64,000 bases of DNA from Peribacillus alkalitolerans (GTDB taxonomy: Bacteria > Bacillota > Bacilli > Bacillales > DSM-1321), in the NCBI RefSeq assembly GCF_010882125.1, contig NZ_JAAGVZ010000005.1, positions 124,001 through 188,000 on the forward strand, read 5' to 3'. The position numbers and the translations under genes are program-made. The notes under the pieces are model-generated. The model made no database searches. It was given only the letters and a program-made list of their open reading frames with translations, and was not told the DNA's origin. Below, piece after piece: positions 18,948-27,465 of the stretch. Each line of letters starts with the position of its first letter. Position 1 is the first letter of the stretch.

Positions 18948-19394
18948 TTAGTAAATCCACTCGTTCATTAATTTTGTGTATTCTACTAGTTCTTCTTGTT
19001 TGAAGAATAGACCAATTTCACGCTCTGCACTCTCAGGTGAATCAGAACCGTGAATGATGTTTTTACCAACTGTAGCAGCAAATTCACCACGGATTGTTCC
19101 TGGAGCAGAATCTTTAGGATTAGTTGCACCCATCATTTGACGAGCAGTAGCGATTACATTTTCGCCTTCCCAAACCATTGCAAATACTGGGCCTGAAGTA
19201 ATGAAATCTACTAGCTCTCCGAAGAAAGGACGTTCTTTATGCTCACCATAGTGTTGCTCAGCTAACTCTTGTGAGATTGACATTAATTTAGCTCCAGCTA
19301 ATGTAAACCCTTTCTTTTCGAAACGAGAAACGATTTCACCAATTAACTGACGTTGTACTCCGTCAGGTTTTACCATCAAGAAAGTTTTTTCCAT
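18948..19394 (-). CDS. ndk: Nucleoside diphosphate kinase
   Basis: Transfers the gamma phosphate between nucleoside di- and triphosphates through a phosphohistidine. The 148-residue sequence is the usual length; it opens [15 protein letters not shown] (Lys 9-Pro-Asp phosphate site) and has the active-site histidine in NIIHGSDS (His at about residue 115). The gene lies 108 bp downstream of hepT and carries its own terminator. In B. subtilis ndk follows hepT in the same way. Confidence 0.97.
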   Translation of the reverse strand: MEKTFLMVKPDGVQRQLIGEIVSRFEKKGFTLAGAKLMSISQELAEQHYGEHKERPFFGELVDFITSGPVFAMVWEGENVIATARQMMGATNPKDSAPGTIRGEFAATVGKNIIHGSDSPESAEREIGLFFKQEELVEYTKLMNEWIY

Positions 19395-19502
19395 GTTAGT
19401 AATCCACTCCTATTTCCTGTATGTATGTGACATCCAAATGGACAATCCACGAAAAATATTATCATTGATTTAAAAAATTCGCAATATAATGACCAAAATC
19501 TA

Positions 19503-20465
19503 TTAGAATTTTCGTTTTCCGATATTTTTCGCAATTTCCATGAATGTTTTCTTAGCTTTGTTTTCTGGTAATTGCCTTAAAATGAACAGTGCTTTTTTCA
19601 AGTACAAATCACTTACAGCTATTGATCGTTCGATGGCACCAGAGGACTTAATTACACTGATTGCACGGGCAATGTCTTCCTGAGTTGAATTTTCATTGAT
19701 CGATTCCAGGATTTCCTTATTGCTGTCATGTTCCATGGCATACAATACCGGTAAGGTAATATTTCCTTGTAGTAAATCACTTCCCGCAGGCTTGCCAAGA
19801 TCTTTTTCAGATGCAGTAAAATCCAAAATATCATCTGTGATTTGATAAGACATACCGACATAGTATCCGAAAAGGAACAACTTTTTATGTATATCTTCTG
19901 AAACACCTGAAGCAACCGCACCAAGTTGACAGCTCGTTGCTATCAAAAGAGCAGTTTTACGCTTAATTCTTCTGAAGTATGTTTTGATGTTTTGTTCAAA
20001 ATTAAACTTGTCCTTAATTTGTTCAATTTCCCCAATACAAACTTCTACAATAGTGTTGGAAAGAATTTGATGCGCAACTGAATTGTCAATATTAGCCATC
20101 AACTCTAATGAACGAGCGAAAATATAATCACCCGTGTACATTGCTACCCTATTGTCCCATTTAGACTTAATAGTTGGCGCACCTCTTCTTAATTCTGCAT
20201 CATCAATGACATCATCATGTACTAGGCTAGCCATATGAATCAATTCTAAGGCAACGGCCACATTCTTCGTCACATGAATATCATGTGTTCCAAATTTTGA
20301 CGCCAATAAAACAAACACTGGGCGAATTCTTTTCCCACCTGCCTGCAATAAATGCATAGAAGCCTCACGAAGAACAGGCGAATTTGCTTGAATGGTAGCT
20401 TCTAATTCTTTTTCGATTATTTGTAGGTCTGCATTCAAAAAAGAATACAACATTTTTAATTTCAT
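19503..20465 (-). CDS. hepT: Heptaprenyl diphosphate synthase component II
   Basis: Catalytic subunit of the heptaprenyl diphosphate synthase that makes the side chain of menaquinone-7. The 320 residues have the two aspartate-rich prenyltransferase motifs, LVHDDVIDDAELRRG (about 82-96) and YQITDDILDFTAS (about 210-222), plus AGGKRIRP for substrate binding (about 42-49). It needs the small subunit HepS, encoded two genes upstream. The order hepS-menG-hepT matches B. subtilis, but a 167-bp structured spacer separates menG from hepT. Confidence 0.95.
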   Translation of the reverse strand: MKLKMLYSFLNADLQIIEKELEATIQANSPVLREASMHLLQAGGKRIRPVFVLLASKFGTHDIHVTKNVAVALELIHMASLVHDDVIDDAELRRGAPTIKSKWDNRVAMYTGDYIFARSLELMANIDNSVAHQILSNTIVEVCIGEIEQIKDKFNFEQNIKTYFRRIKRKTALLIATSCQLGAVASGVSEDIHKKLFLFGYYVGMSYQITDDILDFTASEKDLGKPAGSDLLQGNITLPVLYAMEHDSNKEILESINENSTQEDIARAISVIKSSGAIERSIAVSDLYLKKALFILRQLPENKAKKTFMEIAKNIGKRKF

Positions 20466-20507
20466 TTAATCCACCCAGCTTTACTTCATCAAGTCTTCTA
20501 AAAAATG

Positions 20508-20562
20508 CGAGAAGAGCCCATTTGTATGGGACGACCACTAAACAATATCGTCCTGGATCTTG
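20508..20562 (-). other. Paired hairpins in the menG-hepT spacer
   Basis: On the minus strand GGACGA-(N13)-TCGTCC is followed at once by CCCAT-ACAA-ATGGG, then CTCTTCTCGCATTTTTT. They lie 40-100 bp upstream of the hepT start in a spacer that is close-packed in other species. The second hairpin plus the T-run could act as a weak terminator. Confidence 0.45.
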
Positions 20563-20632
20563 TAGGCACTCCCGAATGTTTGATAATCCGAAGCTAGACC
20601 CGTGGCCTAACAACCAATAGTAACTCTCTTAA

Positions 20633-21340
20633 TTAGTTAGGTTTATACCCAATATGTGTTGCAGCAACTCCACCACTATGAGGTTTATATGTAACCTTTT
20701 CAAAACCTGCTTGCTTAAACATATTCGCAAGCTCTTTCATTCCTGGAAAATCCCGAGCTGATTCCTGTAACCAAGAATATTCATTATAACTTTTTGCAAA
20801 AAGTTTTCCGAATAGAGGCATAAAAAATCTGAAGTAAAAATAATAGAGTTGTCTAAACCCTATCATAGTAGGTTGTGAAGTTTCTAAACAAACTGCCATA
20901 CCTCCAGGCTTTAAAACACGATTCATTTCCTTTAAAACGTGAAGGTAGTCGGGTACATTCCTTAAACCAAATCCTATTGTCACATAATCAAAAGTATTGT
21001 CTTCAAAGGGCAGTTCCATTGCATTGCCATGAATTAATTCGACTTGTTCAAGGTGTCGATCTTTTACTTTCTCGATTCCGACATTCAACATGTTCTGGCT
21101 GAAGTCTACCCCCTTAACAATTCCTTCATTCCCTACTTCATGTGCCAATGCTATGGTCCAGTCCGCAGTTCCACAGCAAACATCTAGAGCCTTTGAACCT
21201 TTTTTCACATTCATGATTTTCATCGTGGAATTACGCCATTTAATGTGCTGTTGGAAGCTGATGACTGAATTCATTTTATCGTAGTTTTGTGATATTTTCT
21301 CAAAGACTTTGTGTACTTTTTCCTCTTTCGAATGTTGCAT
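20633..21340 (-). CDS. menG: Demethylmenaquinone methyltransferase
   Basis: Last step of menaquinone synthesis, C-methylation with S-adenosylmethionine (UbiE/MenH family). The 235 residues contain the SAM motif [16 protein letters not shown] (about 49-64), then [11 protein letters not shown] and [13 protein letters not shown] (about 119-131, family signature). It lies 3 bp downstream of hepS, so these two are probably translationally coupled. Menaquinone links this gene to the qcrABC complex in the same window. Confidence 0.95.
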   Translation of the reverse strand: MQHSKEEKVHKVFEKISQNYDKMNSVISFQQHIKWRNSTMKIMNVKKGSKALDVCCGTADWTIALAHEVGNEGIVKGVDFSQNMLNVGIEKVKDRHLEQVELIHGNAMELPFEDNTFDYVTIGFGLRNVPDYLHVLKEMNRVLKPGGMAVCLETSQPTMIGFRQLYYFYFRFFMPLFGKLFAKSYNEYSWLQESARDFPGMKELANMFKQAGFEKVTYKPHSGGVAATHIGYKPN

Positions 21341-21343
21341 TGT

Positions 21344-22165
21344 TTACCCTTCTTCCGCGAACGAATTGGCAATTACCAAATTATGTTTACCTATCGCATC
21401 TAATCTGATTTTCACTTGTTCATTGATAGGGGTCAGCGTTTTTCTTGCCTGCTCGGTAAGGTTATTCACATGTATGATACATTGATCCAATTTTCGGACA
21501 ACGAAAATTCTTTGGTCATCAGTCAAATGCATTCCCATTTTCGGAAACAAGATTTTCTTCAATACATCGACAATTGGTGAGCCCTTTTTATTTTCAAAAG
21601 CTTGCTTTTCGTCAATTAAACGATTCAAAAGCAATAGGTTCGAAATATATTCAGACCAGGCAGTCTTATTAAAAAATTCAGCTATCGTTAGGACAAGGGA
21701 TGCTTCTATGATCCTAACGCTATCTAAAAGGTCATTTATATCATCTATCGTCGATTGATAGACTTTAATTTTTTGTTCATTGATATCCTTTATGGCTCCA
21801 GCTAATGCTTGAATAAGTGGCACTTGACTGATATCAGACAAGATCTTGTAATAGAGCCCGCTATAATAATCCCCTGCAAGCACTGTTAGTTGTCTATTGC
21901 GTAAAATGGACATATTTTCAGTTTTAAGGGTTGAATTAGTTACTAGTTCATGGGTATCCAAGGCAATTTGAACTAACATGGTAGAAGTGATATATTTATC
22001 AATCTCTTCATCCGATAAGTCCAAATCCTCTAACATAGATACAAGGAGGAAAAGTTTATTATCATCAATGAACGGCTTTTCTAAAAAGTGAAGAAGGTAA
22101 GGATGTCCTGCCTTTGATAAAATTAAACTTTTGAGTTCTTCCATGTACATGTTCAAATCCTTCAC
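21344..22165 (-). CDS. hepS: Heptaprenyl diphosphate synthase component I
   Basis: Regulatory, non-catalytic subunit that pairs with HepT. The 273 residues are largely helical and lack Asp-rich catalytic motifs; MNIY-like opening (MKDLNMYMEELK) and the region LLAGDYYSGLYYKILSDI (about 94-111) are typical of HepS, where the DYYSG segment is conserved. The identification depends on this and on being first in a hepS-menG-hepT cluster. An extended -10 promoter (TGTTATAAT) lies at 22253-22261 on the minus strand. Confidence 0.9.
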   Translation of the reverse strand: MKDLNMYMEELKSLILSKAGHPYLLHFLEKPFIDDNKLFLLVSMLEDLDLSDEEIDKYITSTMLVQIALDTHELVTNSTLKTENMSILRNRQLTVLAGDYYSGLYYKILSDISQVPLIQALAGAIKDINEQKIKVYQSTIDDINDLLDSVRIIEASLVLTIAEFFNKTAWSEYISNLLLLNRLIDEKQAFENKKGSPIVDVLKKILFPKMGMHLTDDQRIFVVRKLDQCIIHVNNLTEQARKTLTPINEQVKIRLDAIGKHNLVIANSFAEEG

Positions 22166-22252
22166 CTTTCATCACCCTTGTAGCCAAAATTATGTATAGT
22201 TATTATTTCCATATACCATTATTTTTAAGCGAAAACCTTAAAAGCACATGTC

Positions 22253-22261
22253 ATTATAACA
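22253..22261 (-). promoter_or_regulatory. Extended -10 promoter of hepS
   Basis: TGTTATAAT on the minus strand is a full TGnTATAAT extended -10 box; the -35 region is weak. It is 88 bp upstream of the hepS start. Confidence 0.5.
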
Positions 22262-22308
22262 TACAATGGGATTAGTGGCTCGGTTTATGCATTTTTTTAT
22301 AAGCAACA

Positions 22309-22533
22309 TTATTTCTTTTCACTTTCCATCTGTCCAAAAGGTGTAAAGATTTTCGCATTGCCCCTGATCTTGATTGCAGAAGTATGTTCTGTAAATTGTG
22401 CAATCATTACTTCACCTGCATCCAATTTTTCAGAATGATGGAATCTAGTATCTGAACCACGTGTCAAACCGATTACATTGACTCCATCTTCTATCGCTTT
22501 AATAACAACATAGTCCATCACTTTTTCTTTCAT
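22309..22533 (-). CDS. mtrB: Tryptophan RNA-binding attenuation protein (TRAP)
   Basis: Forms an 11-mer ring that binds GAG/UAG repeats in the leaders of tryptophan genes when loaded with tryptophan. The product is 74 residues from the ATG at 22533; the longer frame starting at 22548 is less likely, because GGGGGT lies 8 bp before the inner ATG. Family residues are plain: [20 protein letters not shown], then [10 protein letters not shown] and [18 protein letters not shown]. The gene follows folE (mtrA), as in B. subtilis. The trp operon itself is not in the aro cluster here, so the RNA target must lie elsewhere. Confidence 0.95.
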   Translation of the reverse strand: MKEKVMDYVVIKAIEDGVNVIGLTRGSDTRFHHSEKLDAGEVMIAQFTEHTSAIKIRGNAKIFTPFGQMESEKK

Positions 22534-22559
22534 TTGAAGTACCCCCATGACAATGTAGG

Positions 22560-23150
22560 CTAGGATTTAATCAATGATAAAACTTCAGACCTTGCTTTCG
22601 AATCTTTTGCAAATATTCCACGAACTGCGGATGTGACCGTTTTAGCCCCAGGTTTTTTTACGCCACGCATTGTCATACACATATGCTCTGCTTCGACAAT
22701 GACCATAACACCATGAGGTTCAAGTTTCCCCATTATCGCATCAGCTACCGTAGAAGTGATTCTTTCTTGTAATTGTGGTCTTTTAGCGACTGCTTCTACA
22801 GCTCTAGCAAGCTTGCTTAATCCCGTTACCTTGCCATTTCTAGGGATATATGCTACATGTGCATGTCCGTAAAACGGCACTAAATGATGTTCACAAACTG
22901 AATGGAAGGCAATATCTTTTACTAAGACCAATTCCTCGTGATCTTCTCCAAAAATAGTTTGAAAGTGTTGGGATGGATCTTCTCTTAATCCAGAGAAGAT
23001 TTCTTCATACATTCTTGCAACTCGTTTTGGAGTATCCAGTAGCCCTTCCCTATTAGGGTCTTCACCTACCGCTTCTAGGATCATTCGTATCGCTTCTTCA
23101 ATTTGTGCGTGATTTATATTCGTCAATCTAATATCCTCCCAAAAGGCCAA
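22560..23150 (-). CDS. folE: GTP cyclohydrolase I
   Basis: First step of folate synthesis, opening GTP to 7,8-dihydroneopterin triphosphate (mtrA in B. subtilis). The 196 residues contain the zinc and substrate motifs [22 protein letters not shown] (about 82-103), [23 protein letters not shown] (about 110-132) and [14 protein letters not shown] (about 153-166). It is followed by mtrB after 26 bp and preceded by hbs; this gene order is that of B. subtilis. Confidence 0.97.
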   Translation of the reverse strand: MAFWEDIRLTNINHAQIEEAIRMILEAVGEDPNREGLLDTPKRVARMYEEIFSGLREDPSQHFQTIFGEDHEELVLVKDIAFHSVCEHHLVPFYGHAHVAYIPRNGKVTGLSKLARAVEAVAKRPQLQERITSTVADAIMGKLEPHGVMVIVEAEHMCMTMRGVKKPGAKTVTSAVRGIFAKDSKARSEVLSLIKS

Positions 23151-23240
23151 TCATAGTTTTATGTATTCACGTCTTCATATTAGCACATTTACAAAAACAG
23201 ACGCAAAATATGTAGAAGAATTGTGTATTTGGATTCAAAA

Positions 23241-23273
23241 AATTAAGGCCTGTCATGTAGACAGGCCTTAATT
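23241..23273 (-). terminator. Terminator of hbs
   Basis: AATTAAGGCCTGTC and GACAGGCCTTAATT form a 14-bp stem around a 5-base loop, 33 bp after the hbs stop. Confidence 0.88.
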
Positions 23274-23306
23274 ATGTAAGATTTTTGCCATTAATTTATG
23301 GCTAGA

Positions 23307-23579
23307 TTATTTAACAGCGTCTTTAAGCGCTTTTCCTGGTTTGAATGCAGGAACTTTGCTTGCAGAAATTTCGATTTCTTCACCAGTTTGTGGATTGCGA
23401 CCTTTACGGGCTGCACGCTCACGTACTTCGAAGTTACCAAAACCGATAAGTTGTACCTTATCACCGTTTTTCAATGCGTCTAGAATTGTATCAAAAACAG
23501 CATCAACAGCTTTTGTTGCGTCTTTCTTTGAAAGTTCGCTAGCTTCTGCGACTGCATTAATTAGTTCTGTTTTGTTCAT
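23307..23579 (-). CDS. hbs: DNA-binding protein HU
   Basis: Nucleoid-associated HU of 90 residues that bends DNA. From the ATG at 23579 it reads [21 protein letters not shown], followed by the arm region [15 protein letters not shown] at the end and [12 protein letters not shown] in the DNA-binding loop. A longer reading from 23612 adds 11 residues with no family support, and GGGAGGAGGTG sits directly upstream of the inner ATG. A sigma-A promoter lies at 23662-23691. The gene is followed by folE and preceded by the large spacer toward spoIVA. Confidence 0.96.
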   Translation of the reverse strand: MNKTELINAVAEASELSKKDATKAVDAVFDTILDALKNGDKVQLIGFGNFEVRERAARKGRNPQTGEEIEISASKVPAFKPGKALKDAVK

Positions 23580-23661
23580 GCCATTCACCTCCTCCCAAAA
23601 GGAATTTTTCAAAAAAAGAAGTATGTAATACCGAATAATCCATGAATAATCATTGCGGCTT

Positions 23662-23691
23662 ATTCTACTATCAAATCTCTACCAATTGCAA
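23662..23691 (-). promoter_or_regulatory. Probable sigma-A promoter of hbs
   Basis: TTGCAA (23686-23691) and TAGAAT (23662-23667) on the minus strand are 18 bp apart, about 85 bp upstream of the hbs start. Confidence 0.6.
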
Positions 23692-24383
23692 GAAAAAATA
23701 AATACGAGTATCGGTAGAATGGCTTTACTCTGCGTTTTCTGTTAGTAGATTATCATAATCACATAGGGTTAGCAAGAGAATTCAATAAATAATGAGAATC
23801 TTTTGTTTAAAATTAACAATTTTCTTGGTTTTTGTCCTCAAATGCCATCTTTCCCTTAAATATCAAGGTTTAAACCCTTCTCTCATAAAGCGTAAAAATT
23901 TTCTGATAAGGATAAGGGATTATTTTCAAGTTGCAATTTATTTAACCATTATTTTTAGGTTCTTGTAAATAGATAATAGTTTTTAAGGATAGTCTTTTTT
24001 TAGAAAAATATCCTTAAAACAAATGCTTTGTTAAAGTATAGTGTTGTTTTTTGACTCATTTGAATTAAAAGAAGACTTTTATAGTCCATTAATAACTGAA
24101 AAATGCATTTTTATCGTAAATTCTACCTTAAAATCCAAAATACTTTTTGATATTTAATGGTTTTTTAGAAGGAACCCCATATCTTTATCGAAACTGAAAG
24201 AATTTAAATCGAAACTGGAAAAATACATTCGAAAATCAATAAATATCGATTTTTCGACAAAAACAATCAAAAACCTAAACAAAATTCCTCATTGGTTAGA
24301 TCCATTTTAGTATTTCTACTTTAGTTGTCTAGGTTAGCTTGAAAAGCCCGGCATTTTAATATTTGGCGGCCAAATACGAAACA
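23692..24383. other. Long AT-rich noncoding stretch between hbs and spoIVA
   Basis: About 690 bp with no frame that looks coding on either strand. It has many T/A runs and a short near-direct repeat, ATCGAAACTG, at 24188-24197 and again about 23 bp later at 24211-24220. I see no tRNA or recognisable RNA. It may hold further hbs promoters. Confidence 0.5.
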
Positions 24384-24425
24384 AAAAAATGCTCAAACAG
24401 TCGTCATTTTCGACCATTTGAGCAC
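24384..24425 (-). terminator. Terminator of spoIVA
   Basis: TGCTCAAATGGTCG and CGACTGTTTGAGCA pair on the minus strand and are followed by TTTTTTT, right after the stop at 24433. Confidence 0.9.
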
Positions 24426-24432
24426 TCTATGT

Positions 24433-25911
24433 TTATAATATAATCGCGATTAACCCACCAGAGCCTTCATTAATGATTCTTTCTAAGGTTTCTTTTAATT
24501 TGTAACGCGCATTTTCTGGCATTAGGCTAAGCTTTGCTTGGATTCCTTCACGAACAAGGGAGCTTAAGCTGCGTCCGAAGATATCTGAATTCCAGATTGA
24601 AAGTGGATTGTCTTCGAAATCTTGCATTAAGTATCGGACTAATTCCTCACTTTGTTTTTCTGTTCCAATGATCGGTGCAAATTCTGATTCCACGTCCACT
24701 TTAATCATATGGATTGACGGGGCTACCGCTTTTAATCTAACACCAAATCTAGCTCCTTGACGGATGATTTCAGGCTCATCTAGACTCATGTCAGACAAAG
24801 AAGGCGCTGCAATGCCATATCCCGTTTGCTTAACCATTTTCAATGCATCAGACACTTGGTCATACTCAGCTTTGGCATGTGCGAAATCCTGCATCAATTC
24901 CAGCAAATGATCTTTCCCTCGGATTTCGACACCTACAATCTCTTTAAGGATCGTATCGTATAGTTCGTCAGGGGCATGTAAATCAATTTCTGCCACCCCT
25001 TGCCCCATATCGATACCAGCCAAGGCAGCACTGTCGATGAATTCGAAGTCATTGAAATGGCTAACGACTCTATCCACATCACGCAATCTCTTAATATCCT
25101 TAACTGTTTCTTTAACAGCTTCCTGATAGCTCTCACGTAACCAGTGATTTTCCCGAAGAACCATAACCCAACTTGGAAGGTTAACATTCACTTCCAATAC
25201 AGGGAATTCGAATAATGCTTCACGCAAAACGTTAAGAACATCTGATTCACGCATACTTTCAACACTCATGGCTAGCACTGGAATGTCGTACTGCTCTTGC
25301 AAGGATGTACGTAACAATTCTGTGTCTGGGTGATGAGGTTGGACAGAGTTGATTACCATGATAAATGGTTTTCCTACTTCCTTAAGCTCATTTATCACTC
25401 TTTCTTCCGCTTCAACATAGTCCGAGCGATGGATTTCACCGATTGTTCCATCTGTCGTTATGACTACCCCTAAAGTGGAATGGTCTTGAATGACTTTTCT
25501 TGTGCCAATCTCTGCTGCTTCATGAAATGGAATTGGTTCTTCATACCATGGAGTATGAATCATTCGAGGACCATTTTCATCCTCATATCCTTTTGCTCCC
25601 GGTACGGTATAGCCAACACAGTCAACTAATCTAATGTTCACTTCAAGCCCATCATCCACTTTTACAGATGCCGCAGTATTTGGGACAAATTTAGGCTCTG
25701 TTGTCATGATTGTTTTTCCGGCTGCACTTTGTGGTAGTTCATCTTGTGCTCTGGATCGATCAGCTTCATTTCGAATGTTAGGAATCACTACTAATTCCAT
25801 AAATTTTTTTATGAAGGTGGATTTGCCAGTACGTACAGCACCAACAACTCCTAAATAAATGTCTCCGCCAGTCCGTTCTGCAATATCTTTAAAAATATCT
25901 ACTTTTTCCAC
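24433..25911 (-). CDS. spoIVA: Stage IV sporulation protein A (spore coat basement ATPase)
   Basis: Mother-cell protein that polymerises with ATP hydrolysis around the forespore and forms the base of the coat. The 492 residues have an N-terminal TRAFAC-type nucleotide-binding domain with Walker A GAVRTGKSTF (about 24-33), a Walker B-like VDCVGYTV (about 97-104), and a C-terminal assembly region ending SGGLIAIIL. The start is GTG at 25911, preceded by GGGAGGG. A sigma-E promoter is visible at 25981-26010, matching the known mother-cell expression of this gene. Confidence 0.98.
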   Translation of the reverse strand: MEKVDIFKDIAERTGGDIYLGVVGAVRTGKSTFIKKFMELVVIPNIRNEADRSRAQDELPQSAAGKTIMTTEPKFVPNTAASVKVDDGLEVNIRLVDCVGYTVPGAKGYEDENGPRMIHTPWYEEPIPFHEAAEIGTRKVIQDHSTLGVVITTDGTIGEIHRSDYVEAEERVINELKEVGKPFIMVINSVQPHHPDTELLRTSLQEQYDIPVLAMSVESMRESDVLNVLREALFEFPVLEVNVNLPSWVMVLRENHWLRESYQEAVKETVKDIKRLRDVDRVVSHFNDFEFIDSAALAGIDMGQGVAEIDLHAPDELYDTILKEIVGVEIRGKDHLLELMQDFAHAKAEYDQVSDALKMVKQTGYGIAAPSLSDMSLDEPEIIRQGARFGVRLKAVAPSIHMIKVDVESEFAPIIGTEKQSEELVRYLMQDFEDNPLSIWNSDIFGRSLSSLVREGIQAKLSLMPENARYKLKETLERIINEGSGGLIAIIL

Positions 25912-25980
25912 GAGATTCCCTCCCGATATTTAGAGTTCCTGGGATTTTTCTATCCATTTTTAATAGTATTGGACAATATA

Positions 25981-26010
25981 TGTGTATGAGACTACCTTGT
26001 ACAAATATGC
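25981..26010 (-). promoter_or_regulatory. Sigma-E promoter of spoIVA
   Basis: GCATATT (26004-26010) and CATACACA (25981-25988) on the minus strand, 15 bp apart, fit the sigma-E consensus, about 70 bp upstream of the GTG start. Confidence 0.8.
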
Positions 26011-26257
26011 TTATTTTTTCTTATATGCCTCCTTTTTTCTTTTAGGTTTTCCAAATCTTCCATTGCCGGAGAACACAAACCCCTATTTTTGACGCTACGC
26101 CCACTATTTTGAATGATGGTTTACCAGAACCATAATATTCTCATGCTAGTTGGCAAAAATGATTAATTCATATCGGTTTCTGATGGAAAGGTTTTGGTGA
26201 CATTTATATAATTGCAGCAATATGCTAAGTTTTAAGTACTTGTTGAAAAAACAAAAA
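26011..26257. other. Gene-free stretch upstream of the spoIVA promoter
   Basis: No coding frame or structured RNA is visible between the spoIVA promoter and the yphF terminator. It is AT-rich unique sequence. Confidence 0.4.
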
Positions 26258-26296
26258 ACCCTTCTCCTGCAATATATTTGCACAGGAAAAGGGTTA
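26258..26296 (-). terminator. Terminator of yphF
   Basis: AACCCTTTTCCTGTGC and GCAGGAGAAGGGTT pair on the minus strand and are followed by a T-run, overlapping the sequence just after the stop at 26300. Confidence 0.88.
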
Positions 26297-26299
26297 TTC

Positions 26300-27046
26300 C
26301 TATTTTGTCATGAATTTCGGCATCTTTCCATCTTCGCTGATTGTATAGGGCAAAGAATAGGCTGGAACAAAGAATGAGTTTTCAACTAAAATATTACGAA
26401 TATCATCACCTGGTTTGAAATTATGCTTATTGTTTTCAAGCGCAGAGATTAAATCTGGAGTATAATCGACAAATAATTCTCCATTAGTATCTATCACTAA
26501 TCCTAATTGTTTTTGAGAAAAAGGACTTAATACAGTAGGGATTTCTTTTACTCCAAGCTTTTTATAATCCAATGTATAAACATCATTGGTCAATCTCTCC
26601 TTAAAAGGAGGATAACCATTCGCTTGGCGATAAACCATCAATCGGATATTCAAGTCCTGCAATGTGTTTGCAATTCTCATATCAAATAACTTAACAGTAG
26701 GATTAGTTTCAGCATCCACAAGTGTGTATTGAAAAACCCCTCCGCTTTCATATGCATTTCCTGGAGGTTCTGCTAAGTATTTTGGGACGATCTTTTTAAA
26801 GTCAATTAAATATTTTTGATATATAGGTGTCCCTGCTTCTGTCGTTTTGATTGGTAACAAACCAGTTTGATCCGTCTTGTATTGATTGACTGCTGTTTGT
26901 ACCATCATTATTTGATCTTTATATGGAACCTGGTTTTCCTTTCTTTGATCAGTAGGATATAGACAGCCTGTCAATAAAAATGAAAGGATTATACATAAAA
27001 GAATAAAGCTCCATTTTTTACTTGGGTTATTAATATGTATATTCAT
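26300..27046 (-). CDS. yphF: YphF-like lipoprotein
   Basis: Predicted lipoprotein of 248 residues on the outer face of the membrane. From the ATG at 27046, a charged N-terminus and a hydrophobic run (about 15-28) end in the lipobox LLTGC, with the cysteine near residue 29. The mature part has no recognisable catalytic motif. The longer frame begins at 27058; I chose the inner ATG because GGGTG precedes it. It overlaps its neighbour yphE by position and shares its unit, as in B. subtilis, where the function is unknown. Confidence 0.8.
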   Translation of the reverse strand: MNIHINNPSKKWSFILLCIILSFLLTGCLYPTDQRKENQVPYKDQIMMVQTAVNQYKTDQTGLLPIKTTEAGTPIYQKYLIDFKKIVPKYLAEPPGNAYESGGVFQYTLVDAETNPTVKLFDMRIANTLQDLNIRLMVYRQANGYPPFKERLTNDVYTLDYKKLGVKEIPTVLSPFSQKQLGLVIDTNGELFVDYTPDLISALENNKHNFKPGDDIRNILVENSFFVPAYSLPYTISEDGKMPKFMTK

Positions 27047-27050
27047 CTTG

Positions 27051-27251
27051 TCACCCATTCGTCGGTCCGCTTAGGACTACTAAAAATATGATTATGCCTG
27101 AAATGATCATTAACATATACGCAAAGATAGCAGTCAATACACGGAAAAACCCCTTTAGTTTATAGCGGCTTAGATAAATCAAAATAATGGATAAAAACAT
27201 AAATCCCATTGATGCAAGTGAGATCCACATCTTTTGTAAAGCTGGTGTCAT
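27051..27251 (-). CDS. yphE: DUF2768 membrane protein YphE
   Basis: Small membrane protein of 66 residues with two hydrophobic spans (about 8-27 and 36-60) separated by a basic loop, YLSRYKLKG. The ATG at 27251 follows AAGGAGTG; the longer frame starts with GTG at 27272 inside that ribosome binding site and is less likely. It lies just upstream of yphF, as in B. subtilis. The function is unknown. Confidence 0.75.
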   Translation of the reverse strand: MTPALQKMWISLASMGFMFLSIILIYLSRYKLKGFFRVLTAIFAYMLMIISGIIIFLVVLSGPTNG

Positions 27252-27279
27252 TTCGAATTCACTCCTTTTCACGAAAAGT

Positions 27280-27288
27280 ATTATATCA
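27280..27288 (-). promoter_or_regulatory. Extended -10 promoter of yphE-yphF
   Basis: TGATATAAT on the minus strand fits TGnTATAAT and lies about 30 bp upstream of the yphE start; no clear -35 box. Confidence 0.45.
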
Positions 27289-27295
27289 TAAGCAG

Positions 27296-27330
27296 AAAAA
27301 AAACAGGAAAATCTTATTTCGATTCTCCTG
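27296..27330 (-). terminator. Terminator of gpsA
   Basis: CAGGAGAATC and GATTTTCCTG pair on the minus strand around a 7-base loop and are followed by TTTTTTTT. It is 136 bp after the gpsA stop. Confidence 0.75.
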
Positions 27331-27465
27331 TTTTCTGACTAATTTATCACCATTTTAGGTTCATTGACCAGTTTGGTACTCTGTATAGTATGCATCAAGG
27401 TGAACCACTGCACCCATAAATGCCTATATTCATTGAAATTTCCTAAAATAATGGAGTGAAGGGAA

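Noticed and set aside
20365-20613. Minus-strand frame overlapping the hepT start
   Set aside because: It overlaps the hepT coding region in another frame; no family match or ribosome binding site was found. The spacer was recorded only as structured sequence.
24188-24220. ATCGAAACTG repeat pair as a regulatory element
   Set aside because: Only two copies, 23 bp apart, in a highly AT-rich context; not enough to call a site.
23613-24383. tRNA or known ncRNA in the large hbs-spoIVA spacer
   Set aside because: No cloverleaf, no 6S or riboswitch-like conserved blocks were visible by eye.
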